A stretch of 64,000 bases of DNA from Bradyrhizobium erythrophlei (GCA_900129675.1 FSRD01000001.1:2841501-2905500); one strand, 5' to 3'. Counted from the stretch's first letter, positions 8,964 to 17,975 are shown. The notes: generated by a model from the sequence alone, not told the origin. Made by a program: numbers and translations.

Positions 8964-9743
8964 CTACGCGTTCCGCGCCATCAGCCCGCCGTCCACCGGG
9001 ATCACCGCACCGGTCAGGAACGAGGCTGCCGGCAGGCACAGGCTCAGCGTCATGTGTGCCACTTCCTCGGGGTCGCCGTAGCGGCCGAGTGCGGTGCGGC
9101 GTTTGGCATAGATGGTCTTGTGCTCCTCCGAAATCCGCTCCGTGATCGCGGTCCTGATCGGGCCCGGGCAGATACAGTTCACCGTGATGCCTTCGCGGCC
9201 GAGTTCCACCGCGAGCGAGCGCGTCAGGCCGGCGACGCCGGCTTTGGCGGCGGAGTAGGGGCTGTGCAAGGCGGTGGCGCCGAGCGCTTCGGTGGAAGCG
9301 ATATTGACGATCCGCGGCGATTTCGACTTTCTCAAATAGGGCAACGCCGCCCGGACGATGCGTTGATGCGCGGTCAGCATCACCGCCAGCCCTCTGGCCC
9401 ATGCTTCGTCATAGCCGTCATCATCGATCGCGACGCGCACGGAGATGCCGGCATTGTTGATGACGATGTCGAGCCCGCCGAAATGCGCGGCCGCGTCGTT
9501 GACGACGGCGGTGATGTTATCGCGGTTGGCGACATCGAGCATCCAGGCTTTTGCCGCGCCGCCGTCTGCGCTGATCTCGCCGGCGACTACCTGCGTGGCG
9601 TCGGCGTTGACGTCGGTGACGGCGACCTTGGCGCCTTCGGCCGCGAACACCAGCGCGGTGGCGCGGCCCATGCCGCTGGCGGCGCCGGTGACGAGAACGG
9701 TCAGGCCCCTAACCGAACGGCTGAGTTGTTTGAAATCAGACAT
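8964..9743 (-). CDS. SDR family oxidoreductase (FabG-like)
   Basis: 259 residues from ATG 9743. Classical short-chain dehydrogenase features: Thr-Gly-Ala-Ala-Ser-Gly-Met-Gly near residue 19, Asn-Asn-Ala-Gly, a catalytic Ser in Ile-Ala-Ser-Thr-Glu, the Tyr-Ser-Ala-Ala-Lys catalytic pair, and Pro-Val-Asp-Gly-Gly near the C-terminus. The frame is open upstream to 9848, but the cofactor motif position fits ATG 9743. The substrate is unknown. It is divergent from the acetyltransferase gene, sharing an 88-base upstream region. Confidence 0.85.
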   Translation of the reverse strand: MSDFKQLSRSVRGLTVLVTGAASGMGRATALVFAAEGAKVAVTDVNADATQVVAGEISADGGAAKAWMLDVANRDNITAVVNDAAAHFGGLDIVINNAGISVRVAIDDDGYDEAWARGLAVMLTAHQRIVRAALPYLRKSKSPRIVNIASTEALGATALHSPYSAAKAGVAGLTRSLAVELGREGITVNCICPGPIRTAITERISEEHKTIYAKRRTALGRYGDPEEVAHMTLSLCLPAASFLTGAVIPVDGGLMARNA

Positions 9744-9831
9744 GGAATGCTCATGGAAAATGATGCATTGCGTTGCAGGATTGACAAGGCTGGCACCGAT
9801 CCGCAGACAGGTCAAACCAGGCAGGAACAGG

Positions 9832-10359
9832 ATGCAAATGGTGGCCAATATTTCCGGTCTGCAGATTCGTCGCCTGGAAACTTCGGACGCCGCCCTCTAT
9901 CGGGACATCCGGCTGGAAGCTCTCCAACAAAATCCCGCAGCTTTCGGCAGCACGTTCGAGCGAGAAAACGCGCAGCCGCTATCGTGGTTCGAAGCTGCCG
10001 TGGGCCGCTCGGATATTTTTGCCGCCTTCCTTGACGGGACGCTCGCCGGAATAGCGGGATATCTCGCGCAGGAAAGTACGAAGCAAGCACATAAAGCGCT
10101 GCTTTGGGGCATGTATGTTCGTTCCGCTGCGCGAAACGCGGGGGTTGGAAAAGGGCTTGTTGCGGCCATCCTGAGCCACGCACGTGGGCGCGTGGAGATG
10201 GTTCAACTCAATGTGGTGCGCGAGAACGAAGCTGCGCGCCGGCTTTACGACGCCATGGGCTTTGTCGAGTACGGCTTTGAAAAGAGATCCCTCAAGCAGG
10301 ATGGGCGATATTACGATGAGGTTCTCATGGTCAAATTTCTCGACGAAGGCTTGAGTTAG
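9832..10359 (+). CDS. GNAT family N-acetyltransferase
   Basis: 175 residues. The acetyl-CoA-binding motif A appears as Arg-Asn-Ala-Gly-Val-Gly-Lys-Gly-Leu near residue 108, followed by Asn-Glu-Ala-Ala-Arg-Arg-Leu-Tyr-Asp-Ala-Met-Gly-Phe, the typical motif B of GNAT enzymes. AGGAA precedes ATG 9832; a second in-frame ATG at 9838 is nearly as good. The acceptor is unknown. The next SDR gene follows after 27 bases, so the two may be one transcript. Confidence 0.85.
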   Translation: MQMVANISGLQIRRLETSDAALYRDIRLEALQQNPAAFGSTFERENAQPLSWFEAAVGRSDIFAAFLDGTLAGIAGYLAQESTKQAHKALLWGMYVRSAARNAGVGKGLVAAILSHARGRVEMVQLNVVRENEAARRLYDAMGFVEYGFEKRSLKQDGRYYDEVLMVKFLDEGLS

Positions 10360-10386
10360 AACACGACAAAAAAAGGAACGGGAGCG

Positions 10387-11121
10387 ATGAACGAACTCGA
10401 TTTCAGCGGCAAGCAGGCGCTCGTGGTCGGCGGCTCCAGCGGCATCGGCAACGGTATCGCGCAGGCGTTCCGCGCCAGGGGTGCGCGCGTTGCCGTCTGC
10501 GGCACCCGTGCGAAGGCCGGCGATTATTCGGCCGAAGAAGGATCGCATCTCGAAGGCCTGGACTATGCGCAGCTCGACGTCAGCAATCCGCAGGCGATCG
10601 ATAAATACGCTCCTTCGTTTGCAAAACTCGACGTGCTGGTGCTGGCGCAGGGCGCGGTGATCTACCGCCGCGGGGAATTCGAGATGGACGGCTTTCGCAA
10701 GGTGCTGGAAGTAAACCTGATGAGCCTGATGGCGTGCGCGACGAAATTTCACGCGATGCTGGCGGCGAGCAAAGGCTCGCTCATCATCGTCAGTTCGACC
10801 GCGGCCTATCATTCGACAAAAGGCAATCCCGCCTACAACGCCTCGAAGACCGGCGCGGTCGGGCTGACGCGAACGCTCGGCGAGGCGTGGGCCGGGAACG
10901 GCATCCGCGTCAACGGCATCGCCCCCGGCCTGGTCGACACCAAGATGACCAAGGCGACGACGGCCAATCCGAAGCGGCTCGAAGGCGCGCTGGAGCGGAT
11001 CCCCTTGAAGCGGCTCGGCACGCCCGCCGACATGGCTGGCGCCGCATTGTTCCTGGCATCGCCGTTGTCGTCCTACATCATCGGCCAGACGCTGGTGGTC
11101 GATGGCGGGCTGATTCTCTGA
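10387..11121 (+). CDS. SDR family oxidoreductase
   Basis: 244 residues. Visible: Gly-Gly-Ser-Ser-Gly-Ile-Gly (about 16-22), Ala-Gln-Gly in the place of Asn-Asn-Ala-Gly, a catalytic Ser in Val-Ser-Ser-Thr-Ala, the Tyr-Asn-Ala-Ser-Lys pair, and Val-Val-Asp-Gly-Gly near the end. A ribosome site (AACGGGAG) precedes ATG 10387. The substrate is unknown. Its position 27 bases after the acetyltransferase suggests co-transcription. Confidence 0.85.
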   Translation: MNELDFSGKQALVVGGSSGIGNGIAQAFRARGARVAVCGTRAKAGDYSAEEGSHLEGLDYAQLDVSNPQAIDKYAPSFAKLDVLVLAQGAVIYRRGEFEMDGFRKVLEVNLMSLMACATKFHAMLAASKGSLIIVSSTAAYHSTKGNPAYNASKTGAVGLTRTLGEAWAGNGIRVNGIAPGLVDTKMTKATTANPKRLEGALERIPLKRLGTPADMAGAALFLASPLSSYIIGQTLVVDGGLIL

Positions 11122-11122
11122 C

Positions 11123-11200
11123 GCATAGCGCTTTCGAGCGAAGCCTGTCCCGCACTTGATGCGGGGTGGGGACCGGTTCGCGTGAAGAAACCGCGTCAAA
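11123..11200. repeat. Degenerate intergenic repeat
   Basis: Contains CTGTCCCGCACTTGATGCGGGGTGGGGACCGG, with CCCGCA and TGCGGG forming a hairpin, then CGCGTGAAGAAACCGCGTC. It resembles the 'GCATGATCC' element at 752 and those at 49213 and 50565. It follows the SDR stop directly. Confidence 0.4.
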
Positions 11201-11211
11201 CCTGAAGTCCA

Positions 11212-11237
11212 GGAACTGGAGCGGGTCTCGCCGGTTA
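11212..11237 (+). promoter_or_regulatory. Candidate EcfG (general stress) promoter
   Basis: GGAAC at 11212-11216 and GGTT at 11233-11236 are separated by exactly 16 bases. The alphaproteobacterial EcfG consensus is GGAAC-N16/17-CGTT, so there is one mismatch. It lies about 30 bases before the start of a CsbD-like gene, a class often under EcfG control in rhizobia. Confidence 0.5.
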
Positions 11238-11266
11238 CCTCTCTGAACAATCAGGGAGTAACCGCG

Positions 11267-11641
11267 ATGGACAAGGATCGAATTGTCGGGTCGGCAAAGG
11301 ATTTCGCCGGTAAGGTCGAAGGCGCCGTCGGCGATGTCACGGGCGACGCCAACACGCAGGCCACGGGCCGCGCGCGCGAAGCGGCGGGCACGGTGCAGAA
11401 TTTGTACGGTCAGGCCAAGGACGTCGCGCGCGAGGCCACCGATGCGGCCGTGAATTATGCCAAGGACGCCTACGACAGCAGCGGCGACAAGCTTCGTGGC
11501 GGCCAGCAGACCGTCGCCAGGACCGTGCAGGAGAATCCGCTTGGCGCGTTGTTGGTCGCGGGCGGAATTGGATTTGCGCTGGCGCTATTGATGACGCGTC
11601 CGCCGCGCCGCCCGCCACCGCGCTGGCGCTATTACGGTTAG
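11267..11641 (+). CDS. CsbD-like stress protein with C-terminal membrane helix
   Basis: 124 residues. Residues about 3-60 match the CsbD pattern (Asp-Lys-Asp-Arg-Ile-Val-Gly-Ser-Ala-Lys, Gly-Lys-Val-Glu-Gly-Ala-Val-Gly-Asp), rich in Ala, Lys and Asp and probably helical or disordered. Residues about 90-110 form one membrane helix (Pro-Leu-Gly-Ala-Leu-Leu-Val-Ala-Gly-Gly-Ile-Gly), as in DUF883-type proteins, followed by a Pro/Arg-rich cytosolic tail. AGGGAG precedes the ATG. CsbD is a stress-induced protein of unknown mechanism; the candidate EcfG site upstream fits that. Confidence 0.8.
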   Translation: MDKDRIVGSAKDFAGKVEGAVGDVTGDANTQATGRAREAAGTVQNLYGQAKDVAREATDAAVNYAKDAYDSSGDKLRGGQQTVARTVQENPLGALLVAGGIGFALALLMTRPPRRPPPRWRYYG

Positions 11642-11649
11642 ACTAACCC

Positions 11650-11762
11650 ATCATTCCGGGGCACGCGAAGCGTGAACCCGGAATCCCGAAGTTGTAGCGC
11701 TAGATTTCGGGTTCGCGCTGACGCGCGCCCACGATGTGCAATCGCACATCGGGGAATGACGA
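11650..11762. repeat. Intergenic palindromic repeat, 'GTCATTCCGG' family
   Basis: Begins CATCATTCCGGGGCACGCGAAG and ends CATCGGGGAATGACG, inverted relative to each other, with an inner palindrome GATGTGCAATCGCACATC. Related to 81-180. It lies between convergent genes. Confidence 0.7.
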
Positions 11763-11765
11763 CGG

Positions 11766-13463
11766 TCACCATCTCGTGAAATTGCCCGGCGGGACTTCGG
11801 CCGAGCGTCCGACATTGCCGGGCGGACGCGGCACGCCGGGCGCACGTGGCGGCTGTGGTGCTATCTGTCGCGGGGGCGCGCCAAAGCCGCCAAAGCCGCC
11901 GAAGAAATCCCGCTGCGAGGGCGAACTGTTCTGAGCCGGCCGGAAAACCCTTTTCTGCGGCGGCTTCGGCGGCGCGGCGGGCGCTGTAGCGGGCACCGTT
12001 CCGTCCGGCGCGGTGGCGGCGACCGGCGTGTCGCCCTTGGCCTGCTCGCGGCCGATCTCACGGCGCGGCCAGGCGAAATCATCGGCGCGGCCGGCGGGCG
12101 GCGCCAGCGGCTCGCCCTTCACCAGCGTCCGTGCGGCCAGCGCGTCGACCGCGGCGGGGCGTGAGCCGGGTCCGCCGAGCAATTGATCGGTGCCGACGGA
12201 GGATGCCACCAGCGGCAGGATCGGTCCGGCCAGCGGACGCGGCGCCGGCTGGCCGGGTACCGCATTGGCATCGGGGGTTGCAGGTTCGGTCGGAAGCGCG
12301 ATCGGCCCGGAACGCGCGGCCAACAGCCGCGTCACCTCGCGCTCGACATAATGCGCGAGTTTGAGCGCGCCATACTTGTTGAAATAAACTCCGTCTTTCG
12401 ACCGCAGCAAGCGGGGCTGACCTTCGAAGTCCGGGCCCTTCAGCACGAAGCGGCCGGCTTCGTCGACAAAGCCGTCCCAGACGTCAACATAGGTGATGCC
12501 GGCCTTGCGGGCAGCGTCGCGATACAGAGCATCCAGGAACAGCATGTCCGCCGTTCCCCTCTGCCCAACGATCGCGGGCAGGCCGACCCACAGCACCGGC
12601 ACGCCCTTGGATTTCAAGACGCCGATCATCTCCTCGATCTTCTTGGTGTAGAGCTCGACCCAGCGCTCCTCGCGGAATTCATAAATGCCGTTCGGCGAAC
12701 GCGCGCTCTTTTCCGGCGCGATGACCGGCGGCGCATCGGCATTGTCGGCAGCATCGTCCGGCGACAATTCGGTATCGACCAGCTTGTTGTCGGGTTTTGC
12801 GGCCGCATCGGGCGAGCCGTCCGGCTTGGTGCCGGGTTTCGCATCGCCGGGCTTGGCATCCGGCTTGGCGCGGGCGTCCTTTTTATCGTCTTTCTTGTCG
12901 CCCTTTTTGTCGGCCGACTTGTCCGCCGCCGGCTCGTGCAAGGCGACGCGGTCGTTGAGGCCGAGCATGACCACGATGGCATCAGGCTTTTCGGTCGCGA
13001 GGATACCCCGGGCAGCGGCGGCCCAATCGGCCGGATCGCCCTTGGGCTGATATTTGATCAGGCCGGATACGGTCTTGTGCTTGCGGATCACGCCCATTTC
13101 GGGCTGTTCGGCGTAGGCCTCCTCCAGGCCGTAGGCGAGCCAGTCCGCCATGCCGTCGCCAAGCACCAGCACGTTGCGCTCCGGCACGGTGTCGCGCTTG
13201 GCAGGTGCCGGCGCCCTGGAAAAATCCTCGCGGGGACGTTGCGGGGCCTGCTGCTGAGAGGGGGCAAAGAAGTCACCGCCGAACCAGCCACCACCGCCGC
13301 TGTGCGGCTGCGGTGCCGGCCGCGCCGGCCCGCCGAAATTGAAATTGAAGAACTGCGCGGAAGCGGGGCCGGCGATGCCGATCAACAGCGCGATCGCAAC
13401 CGCCAGCGCGACCAAGGGCCCGGTGTCAGTGAACACGCGCAAAAACGATTTGGGCTTCGGCAT
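11766..13463 (-). CDS. DUF459 SGNH/GDSL-hydrolase-like exported protein
   Basis: 565 residues from ATG 13463. Residues about 14-36 are a signal peptide ending Ala-Ser-Ala. The SGNH-like domain starts with Val-Leu-Val-Leu-Gly-Asp-Gly (98-104), where the catalytic Ser would be Gly104, continues with Met-Leu-Gly-Leu-Asn-Asp (166-171), and has Asp-Gly-Val-Tyr (357-360) where Asp-x-x-His is expected. It is interrupted at about 180-230 by a Lys/Asp/Pro/Ala low-complexity stretch. The C-terminal 180 residues are Pro/Gly/Arg-rich. Enzyme activity is therefore doubtful and a binding or cell-wall role is possible. The lytic transglycosylase gene lies directly upstream on the same strand (159-base gap). 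Confidence 0.75.
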   Translation of the reverse strand: MPKPKSFLRVFTDTGPLVALAVAIALLIGIAGPASAQFFNFNFGGPARPAPQPHSGGGGWFGGDFFAPSQQQAPQRPREDFSRAPAPAKRDTVPERNVLVLGDGMADWLAYGLEEAYAEQPEMGVIRKHKTVSGLIKYQPKGDPADWAAAARGILATEKPDAIVVMLGLNDRVALHEPAADKSADKKGDKKDDKKDARAKPDAKPGDAKPGTKPDGSPDAAAKPDNKLVDTELSPDDAADNADAPPVIAPEKSARSPNGIYEFREERWVELYTKKIEEMIGVLKSKGVPVLWVGLPAIVGQRGTADMLFLDALYRDAARKAGITYVDVWDGFVDEAGRFVLKGPDFEGQPRLLRSKDGVYFNKYGALKLAHYVEREVTRLLAARSGPIALPTEPATPDANAVPGQPAPRPLAGPILPLVASSVGTDQLLGGPGSRPAAVDALAARTLVKGEPLAPPAGRADDFAWPRREIGREQAKGDTPVAATAPDGTVPATAPAAPPKPPQKRVFRPAQNSSPSQRDFFGGFGGFGAPPRQIAPQPPRAPGVPRPPGNVGRSAEVPPGNFTRW

Positions 13464-13621
13464 CCGGCTCGTCGCAATGGATCGTGAAGGTATCGAGTAT
13501 AATAGCGGAATCAGGCCGCAAGCGGGCAGATTTTCCACCATAAACCGGGCATCGGTCGCCGCCGTCAAGGCATTCCCAAAATACCGGTTTTCACGGTTGC
13601 TTCCGGGGCGGAATGGGCGGT

Positions 13622-15040
13622 TTACCGCCCCCTCAGGCGCTCCAGCACGTCGGCGGAGGCAAATCCGTCCGCCGGCGCCCCGATCGAGGCCTGGAAGCTG
13701 CGCAGCGCCTCCCGGGTCTGCCCGCCAAACTGGCCGTCCGGCGTGCCGCGATAGAAGCCGCGCTGGGCCAGCAATTGCTGCAGTTCCAGCCGCTCCGCCC
13801 GCGACAGCACCCGTTCCTGCCGCGGCCAGGGTTGCACAAAAGGCGGGCCGCCGCGCAGGCGGTCGGCGAAGTGCCCGATCGCCAGCGCATAGGCCTCCGC
13901 CGGGTTGTACTTCATGATCACCCGGAAATTCTGCAGCATCAGGAAGCCGGGGCCCTCGGCGCCAGCGGGCGCCAGCAGATAGGCCGTCTCGGTGGCGTTC
14001 GGGAACGGCTTGCCGTCGGCGCGCTTCAGCCCCTGCTGCTGCCATTTGGCGATCGGCATCGCCTTGGCGCGATCGGCCAGCATGAAGTTGAAGTTTTGCG
14101 GCAGCACGACCTCGTAGCCCCAGGTCTGACCGGTCTGCCAGCCGTCCTTCTTCAGGTTGTTGGCGGTCGAGGCGATCAGGTCGGCCGGATCGTCGACGAC
14201 GTCGCGTCGGCCGTCGCCATCGCCGTCGACCGCGTAGCGCTTGAACGCGGTCGGCATGAACTGGGTCGGCCCGAACGCGCCGGCCCAGGAGCCGCGCATC
14301 TGTTCGGGCTTGAGATCGCCGCGGTTGAGGATTTCCAGCGCCGAGAGGAACTCGTCCTTGAAATAGGCCTGGCGGCGGCCGATGCAGGCCAGCGTCGCGG
14401 TGGAATTGAGCACGCTGCGATCGCCCATCTGGGTCGAGTAGTTCGACTCGATGCCCCAGATCGCCGCGACCGCATAGCGGTCGACGCCGTAGGTCTTTTC
14501 CGCCGCGTCGAATTGCGGCTTGTACTTGGCGAGGATCTCGCGGCCCTTGGCGAGGCGGTTGTCGTTCACGAGAATGTCGAGATAGTCCCAGATCGCCTTG
14601 GTGAATTCGGGCTGCGAATCCATCAGGTCCATGATGCGCAGGTCTGGCTCCAGCCCCGTGGTGAAGCGCTCGAAATTTTGCTGGGTGATGTTGCGGCGTG
14701 CGGCATCGGGCCACATCGACGCGACGCAGTTCGGGAAATTCGCCGCCGCCTGACGGATCGCGCTCGCGGTCATCAGGGGATGGCCGGAGGCGCCGTCCTC
14801 GCCGCTCCAGGGCGGCGGCGCGCCGTCGGGGCCGGTCGCCGCTTGCGGCGGCGTGGCGGATTTAGGGCCTGAGAAGATATTGCCGAAAAAGTCCGAGACC
14901 CCGTTGCCGCCCCGCGATTGCGCCAAGGCTTCGCTGAAGAACAAGCCTTCACTGAAAAACAAGGCCTGGCCGGAAAACAGCAGCGCCGTCACGATGATCG
15001 CGCCGGCCAGCTTGCTGATCGATGGTCCCGTCAAACGCAT
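13622..15040 (-). CDS. Lytic murein transglycosylase (MltB-like) with peptidoglycan-binding domain
   Basis: 472 residues from ATG 15040. A signal/anchor segment covers about 10-42. The catalytic domain has Ala-Ile-Trp-Gly-Ile-Glu-Ser-Asn-Tyr with catalytic Glu198, and Gly-Ala-Phe-Gly-Pro-Thr-Gln-Phe-Met-Pro-Thr, both diagnostic of family 3 (MltB) enzymes that cleave peptidoglycan with 1,6-anhydro product formation. The last ~60 residues form a PG_binding_1 domain (Leu-Leu-Ala-Gln-Arg-Gly-Phe-Tyr-Arg-Gly-Thr-Pro-Asp-Gly). The frame is open upstream to 15166 but the signal sequence fixes the start. It acts in the periplasm and is probably co-transcribed with the DUF459 gene. An odd near-duplicate Phe-Phe-Ser-Glu-Gly/Ala-Leu occurs in the signal region. 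Confidence 0.88.
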   Translation of the reverse strand: MRLTGPSISKLAGAIIVTALLFSGQALFFSEGLFFSEALAQSRGGNGVSDFFGNIFSGPKSATPPQAATGPDGAPPPWSGEDGASGHPLMTASAIRQAAANFPNCVASMWPDAARRNITQQNFERFTTGLEPDLRIMDLMDSQPEFTKAIWDYLDILVNDNRLAKGREILAKYKPQFDAAEKTYGVDRYAVAAIWGIESNYSTQMGDRSVLNSTATLACIGRRQAYFKDEFLSALEILNRGDLKPEQMRGSWAGAFGPTQFMPTAFKRYAVDGDGDGRRDVVDDPADLIASTANNLKKDGWQTGQTWGYEVVLPQNFNFMLADRAKAMPIAKWQQQGLKRADGKPFPNATETAYLLAPAGAEGPGFLMLQNFRVIMKYNPAEAYALAIGHFADRLRGGPPFVQPWPRQERVLSRAERLELQQLLAQRGFYRGTPDGQFGGQTREALRSFQASIGAPADGFASADVLERLRGR

Positions 15041-15252
15041 GTCGTGCCCGTCCGCCTGAAATCCCGTTTCAGAAGGCCTTGTCGCGGTTTCCAATAGCTT
15101 AACAAAGGCGAGATTTTGTTTCTGCCCCATTCTGCCCCAAGGGATGAAACAATCGGCATCACACATCCGCCTTTGTTCCCGGGTGCAAAGTGGTTACCAA
15201 CGTGCGAACAATCGCGCGCTTCCCTCCCTCGCAAGGCCCCCCGACATCCCCC

Positions 15253-16137
15253 ATGAAAATCCGCAAAGCCGTCTTCCCGGTCGCCGGCCTCGGCACCCGC
15301 GTCCTGCCCGCCACCAAGGCGATGCCAAAGGAAATGCTGACCATCGTCGACAAGCCGCTGATCCAGTACGTGGTCGACGAGGCCAAGGAGGCCGGCATCG
15401 AGCATTTCATCTTCGTCACCGGGCGCAACAAGGGCGTGATCGAGGATCATTTCGACCGGATGTTCGAACTCGACACCACGCTCGCCGCGCGCGGTAACAA
15501 GAAGGCCGAGCAGGACATCCTGGCGCGCGACCAGCCACCCGCCGGCGCCACGAGTTTTACCCGGCAGCAGGCACCGCTCGGCCTCGGCCATGCGGTGTGG
15601 TGCGCGCGCGATATCGTCGGCGACGAACCGTTTGCCGTGGTGCTGCCGGACGAACTGGTGCTGAACACGCCGGGCTGCCTGGCGCAGATGATCGAGGCCG
15701 CCAGCAAGCTCGGCGAAAAATCCAACCTGATCGCGGTCGAAGCGGTGCCCGACCATCTCACCCACCAATATGGCATCTGCGGAGTCGGCAAGCGCCACGC
15801 CCATGGCAACATGTTCGAGGTCGACGGCATGGTGGAGAAGCCTCCGAAGGGAACCGCGCCGTCCAATCTGTCGATCACCGGGCGCTACATCCTGCAGCCG
15901 GAAATCTTCAAGATTCTGGAGACCCAGGAGCGCGGCGCCGGCGGCGAGATCCAGCTCACCGATGCGATGATCGGGCTTGCCAAATCGCAGAGCTTCTACG
16001 GCGTCGAGTTCGAGGGCGAGCGCCACGATTGCGGCTCGAAGCCGGGCTTCCTGCGCGCCAACATCGCCTTCGGCATGGCGCGCCCCGACCTGCGCGACGG
16101 CCTGCGCGCGGAGATGAAGAAATATCTGGAGAAATAG
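15253..16137 (+). CDS. galU: UTP-glucose-1-phosphate uridylyltransferase
   Basis: 294 residues. The start Lys-Ile-Arg-Lys-Ala-Val-Phe-Pro-Val-Ala-Gly-Leu-Gly-Thr-Arg and the following Pro-Ala-Thr-Lys-Ala-Met-Pro-Lys-Glu-Met-Leu are the GalU signature that binds UTP; Asp-Cys-Gly-Ser-Lys-Pro-Gly occurs near the C-terminus. The enzyme makes UDP-glucose for exopolysaccharide, glucans and glycolipids. ATG 15253 gives the normal length; the frame is open to a GTG at 15190. It is divergent from the lytic transglycosylase gene and is followed by a palindromic repeat. Confidence 0.93.
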   Translation: MKIRKAVFPVAGLGTRVLPATKAMPKEMLTIVDKPLIQYVVDEAKEAGIEHFIFVTGRNKGVIEDHFDRMFELDTTLAARGNKKAEQDILARDQPPAGATSFTRQQAPLGLGHAVWCARDIVGDEPFAVVLPDELVLNTPGCLAQMIEAASKLGEKSNLIAVEAVPDHLTHQYGICGVGKRHAHGNMFEVDGMVEKPPKGTAPSNLSITGRYILQPEIFKILETQERGAGGEIQLTDAMIGLAKSQSFYGVEFEGERHDCGSKPGFLRANIAFGMARPDLRDGLRAEMKKYLEK

Positions 16138-16161
16138 AGGCGATGCGCTGGCGCTTTTTGC

Positions 16162-16280
16162 CGTCATTGCGAGGAGCGTAGCGACGAAGCAATCCATTCT
16201 TTCTTTTCGCGGCGCGATGGATTGCTTCGCGGAGCCTGTCATCGGGCGCGCATTCGCGCGACCCGGTGGCTCGCAATGAC
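16162..16280. repeat. Intergenic repeat, 'CATTGCGAGGAGC' family
   Basis: GTCATTGCGAGGAGCG...GAAGCAATCCATTC, then GATGGATTGCTTCG and finally GTGGCTCGCAATGAC, the inverted copy of the left end. Nearly identical copies lie at 34437-34557 and, in opposite orientation, 36925-37042. It separates galU from the broken cyclase. Confidence 0.85.
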
Positions 16281-16314
16281 GAGAAACGGACAGGAGAAAT
16301 AGCGCGGCCGCGAC

Positions 16315-17817
16315 CTAAGCCACCAGCGACAGCTTGGGCACGCTGGCGAGCATCGTCTGGTTGCGGCCGTTGGCCTTGGCTGCGTAGAGCGCCTTGTCGG
16401 CGGCTTCGATGAGATCGGACCAATGCATCCCCGCAGCGGGCGTCATACTCGCGGCTCCGATGCTGACGGTGGTGACGGTCGGATCTTCGGACCAGCACTC
16501 GACTTTCAGCCGGATGGTTTCGGCGACCCCGACCGCTTCGATTGCCGAGAGCCCCGGCAACAGCACGGCGAATTCCTCGCCGCCGAAACGCGCCGGGCAA
16601 TCGCCGGCCCGGCGCACCGAGTCCGAAATGCAAATGGCGATGCCGACCAGCACCTAGTCGCCGGCCTGGTGGCCATAGGTGTCGTTGTAGGACTTGAAGT
16701 GGTCGGCGTCGATCATCAATAGCGCGACCGGCATGTCGTTGCGCACGGCGCGCCGCCACTCGGCGTCGATCTCACTGTCGAACTTGCGCCGGTTCTTCAG
16801 CCCGGTCAGCGCGTCGGTGGTGGCGAGTTCCTCGAGCTTGTCCTCGGCCTTGGCGCGGCGGCCGATCTCGTGCGCCAGGAACAGCGCGGTGCCGAGCACG
16901 AACAGGATCAGCGCCGTCATGATCGCGCCGATCCGGATCGCCTCGGTGCGCCAGAGGCTGAAGATGCTGTCCAATGGCTTGCCGACCACGGTGTAGAGCG
17001 GACTGGTGCTGCTGCGCCGCACGTATAGCCGGGCAATCCCGTCTACCGGGCCGACACCGGAATAGGACCCGTTGCTCTGCAGGTTCGCCGGATTCCAGTT
17101 TGACCGCTCCGCCAGGTTCTTGCCGATGATGTCGAGGTCGAACGGTGTCCGCATGATGATCGTTCGATCGCGACGCAGCACGGTGATGATGTCGCCGGGA
17201 TTGAGGCTCAGCCGCCCGAACAGGTCATGGAAATAGGAAAAGCGGATCGAGCCCGCGACCACGCCGAGAAAACTGCCGTGGGGTCCGGTGATGCGCCGGC
17301 TCAGCACGATCGCATAGGCGCTCCGGTGCAGCATCGGCTTGCTGATGAACAGGCCGATGTCGGGATGCTCGCGATGAACCCGAAAATACTCTTCGTCGCT
17401 GCGATCTTCCGGCACCGGATCGAGGCTCGAAGCGTCGATGGTCAGCCTGCCCTTCGCATCGAACACCTGGATCGCGCCGAAATGCTTGGCGGTCACGGCA
17501 TGATCGAACAGGATCAGGTGGCGGATTTCTTTGCTGACATCCTTGATCTCCGGCATCACCAGACTGCTGGCGACCGCGCGCAGCGACAGGTCGTACAATT
17601 CGATATTGCGGCTGATATCGGTGTCGATGCCGGAGGCCAGATTCTCCAGCGTCTGCCGCGCCAGCTCTTCCTCGCCGCGGCGCATGTCGAGCATGACGAA
17701 GGCGCAAATCGCGGAAAAGCCGATCACGGTCGCAACCGACGAGGCGATCAGCAGCTTTGCCGATAGCCGCCAGCGCCTGCTGGTTCCAGCCGCGTCTTTT
17801 CGCCGTCCGAATGGCAT
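16315..17817 (-). pseudogene. Diguanylate cyclase (GGDEF) gene interrupted by an in-frame amber codon
   Basis: One continuous frame runs from ATG 17817 to 16315 except for a TAG at 16654-16656. The N-terminal part (about 387 residues) has a membrane helix, a Cache-like periplasmic sensor segment, a second helix and the start of a GGDEF domain with Asp-Ala-Asp-His-Phe-Lys. It stops right after Gly-His-Gln-Ala-Gly-Asp. The remaining 112 residues, in the same frame, hold the active-site Gly-Gly-Glu-Glu-Phe. CAG to TAG is the simplest origin (family consensus has Gln or Arg there). Without readthrough no active cyclase is made. A GTG follows the stop at once, but a separate product would lack half the domain. 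The start is supported by AAGGAGG 13 bases upstream of ATG 17817. A base-call error is the main alternative. Confidence 0.8.
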
Positions 17818-17975
17818 CGTCCGCTCCAACCTCCTTGAATGCACCGGAAACCTTGTCGCTGCCTTAAATCGCGACAGCGACGCGGTAATGAGTTAACGAT
17901 TGGTTGCCGGATTCGTGTCGACGCGACCGCGCCGCGCGCCAACTGCCCCAGACCTACCTGCCCCAAGAGCCCCCT

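Noticed and set aside
13464..14714. Upstream extension of the DUF459 frame to nearly 1000 codons
   Set aside because: The extension overlaps the lytic transglycosylase gene in another frame; the signal peptide at 13463 marks the true start.
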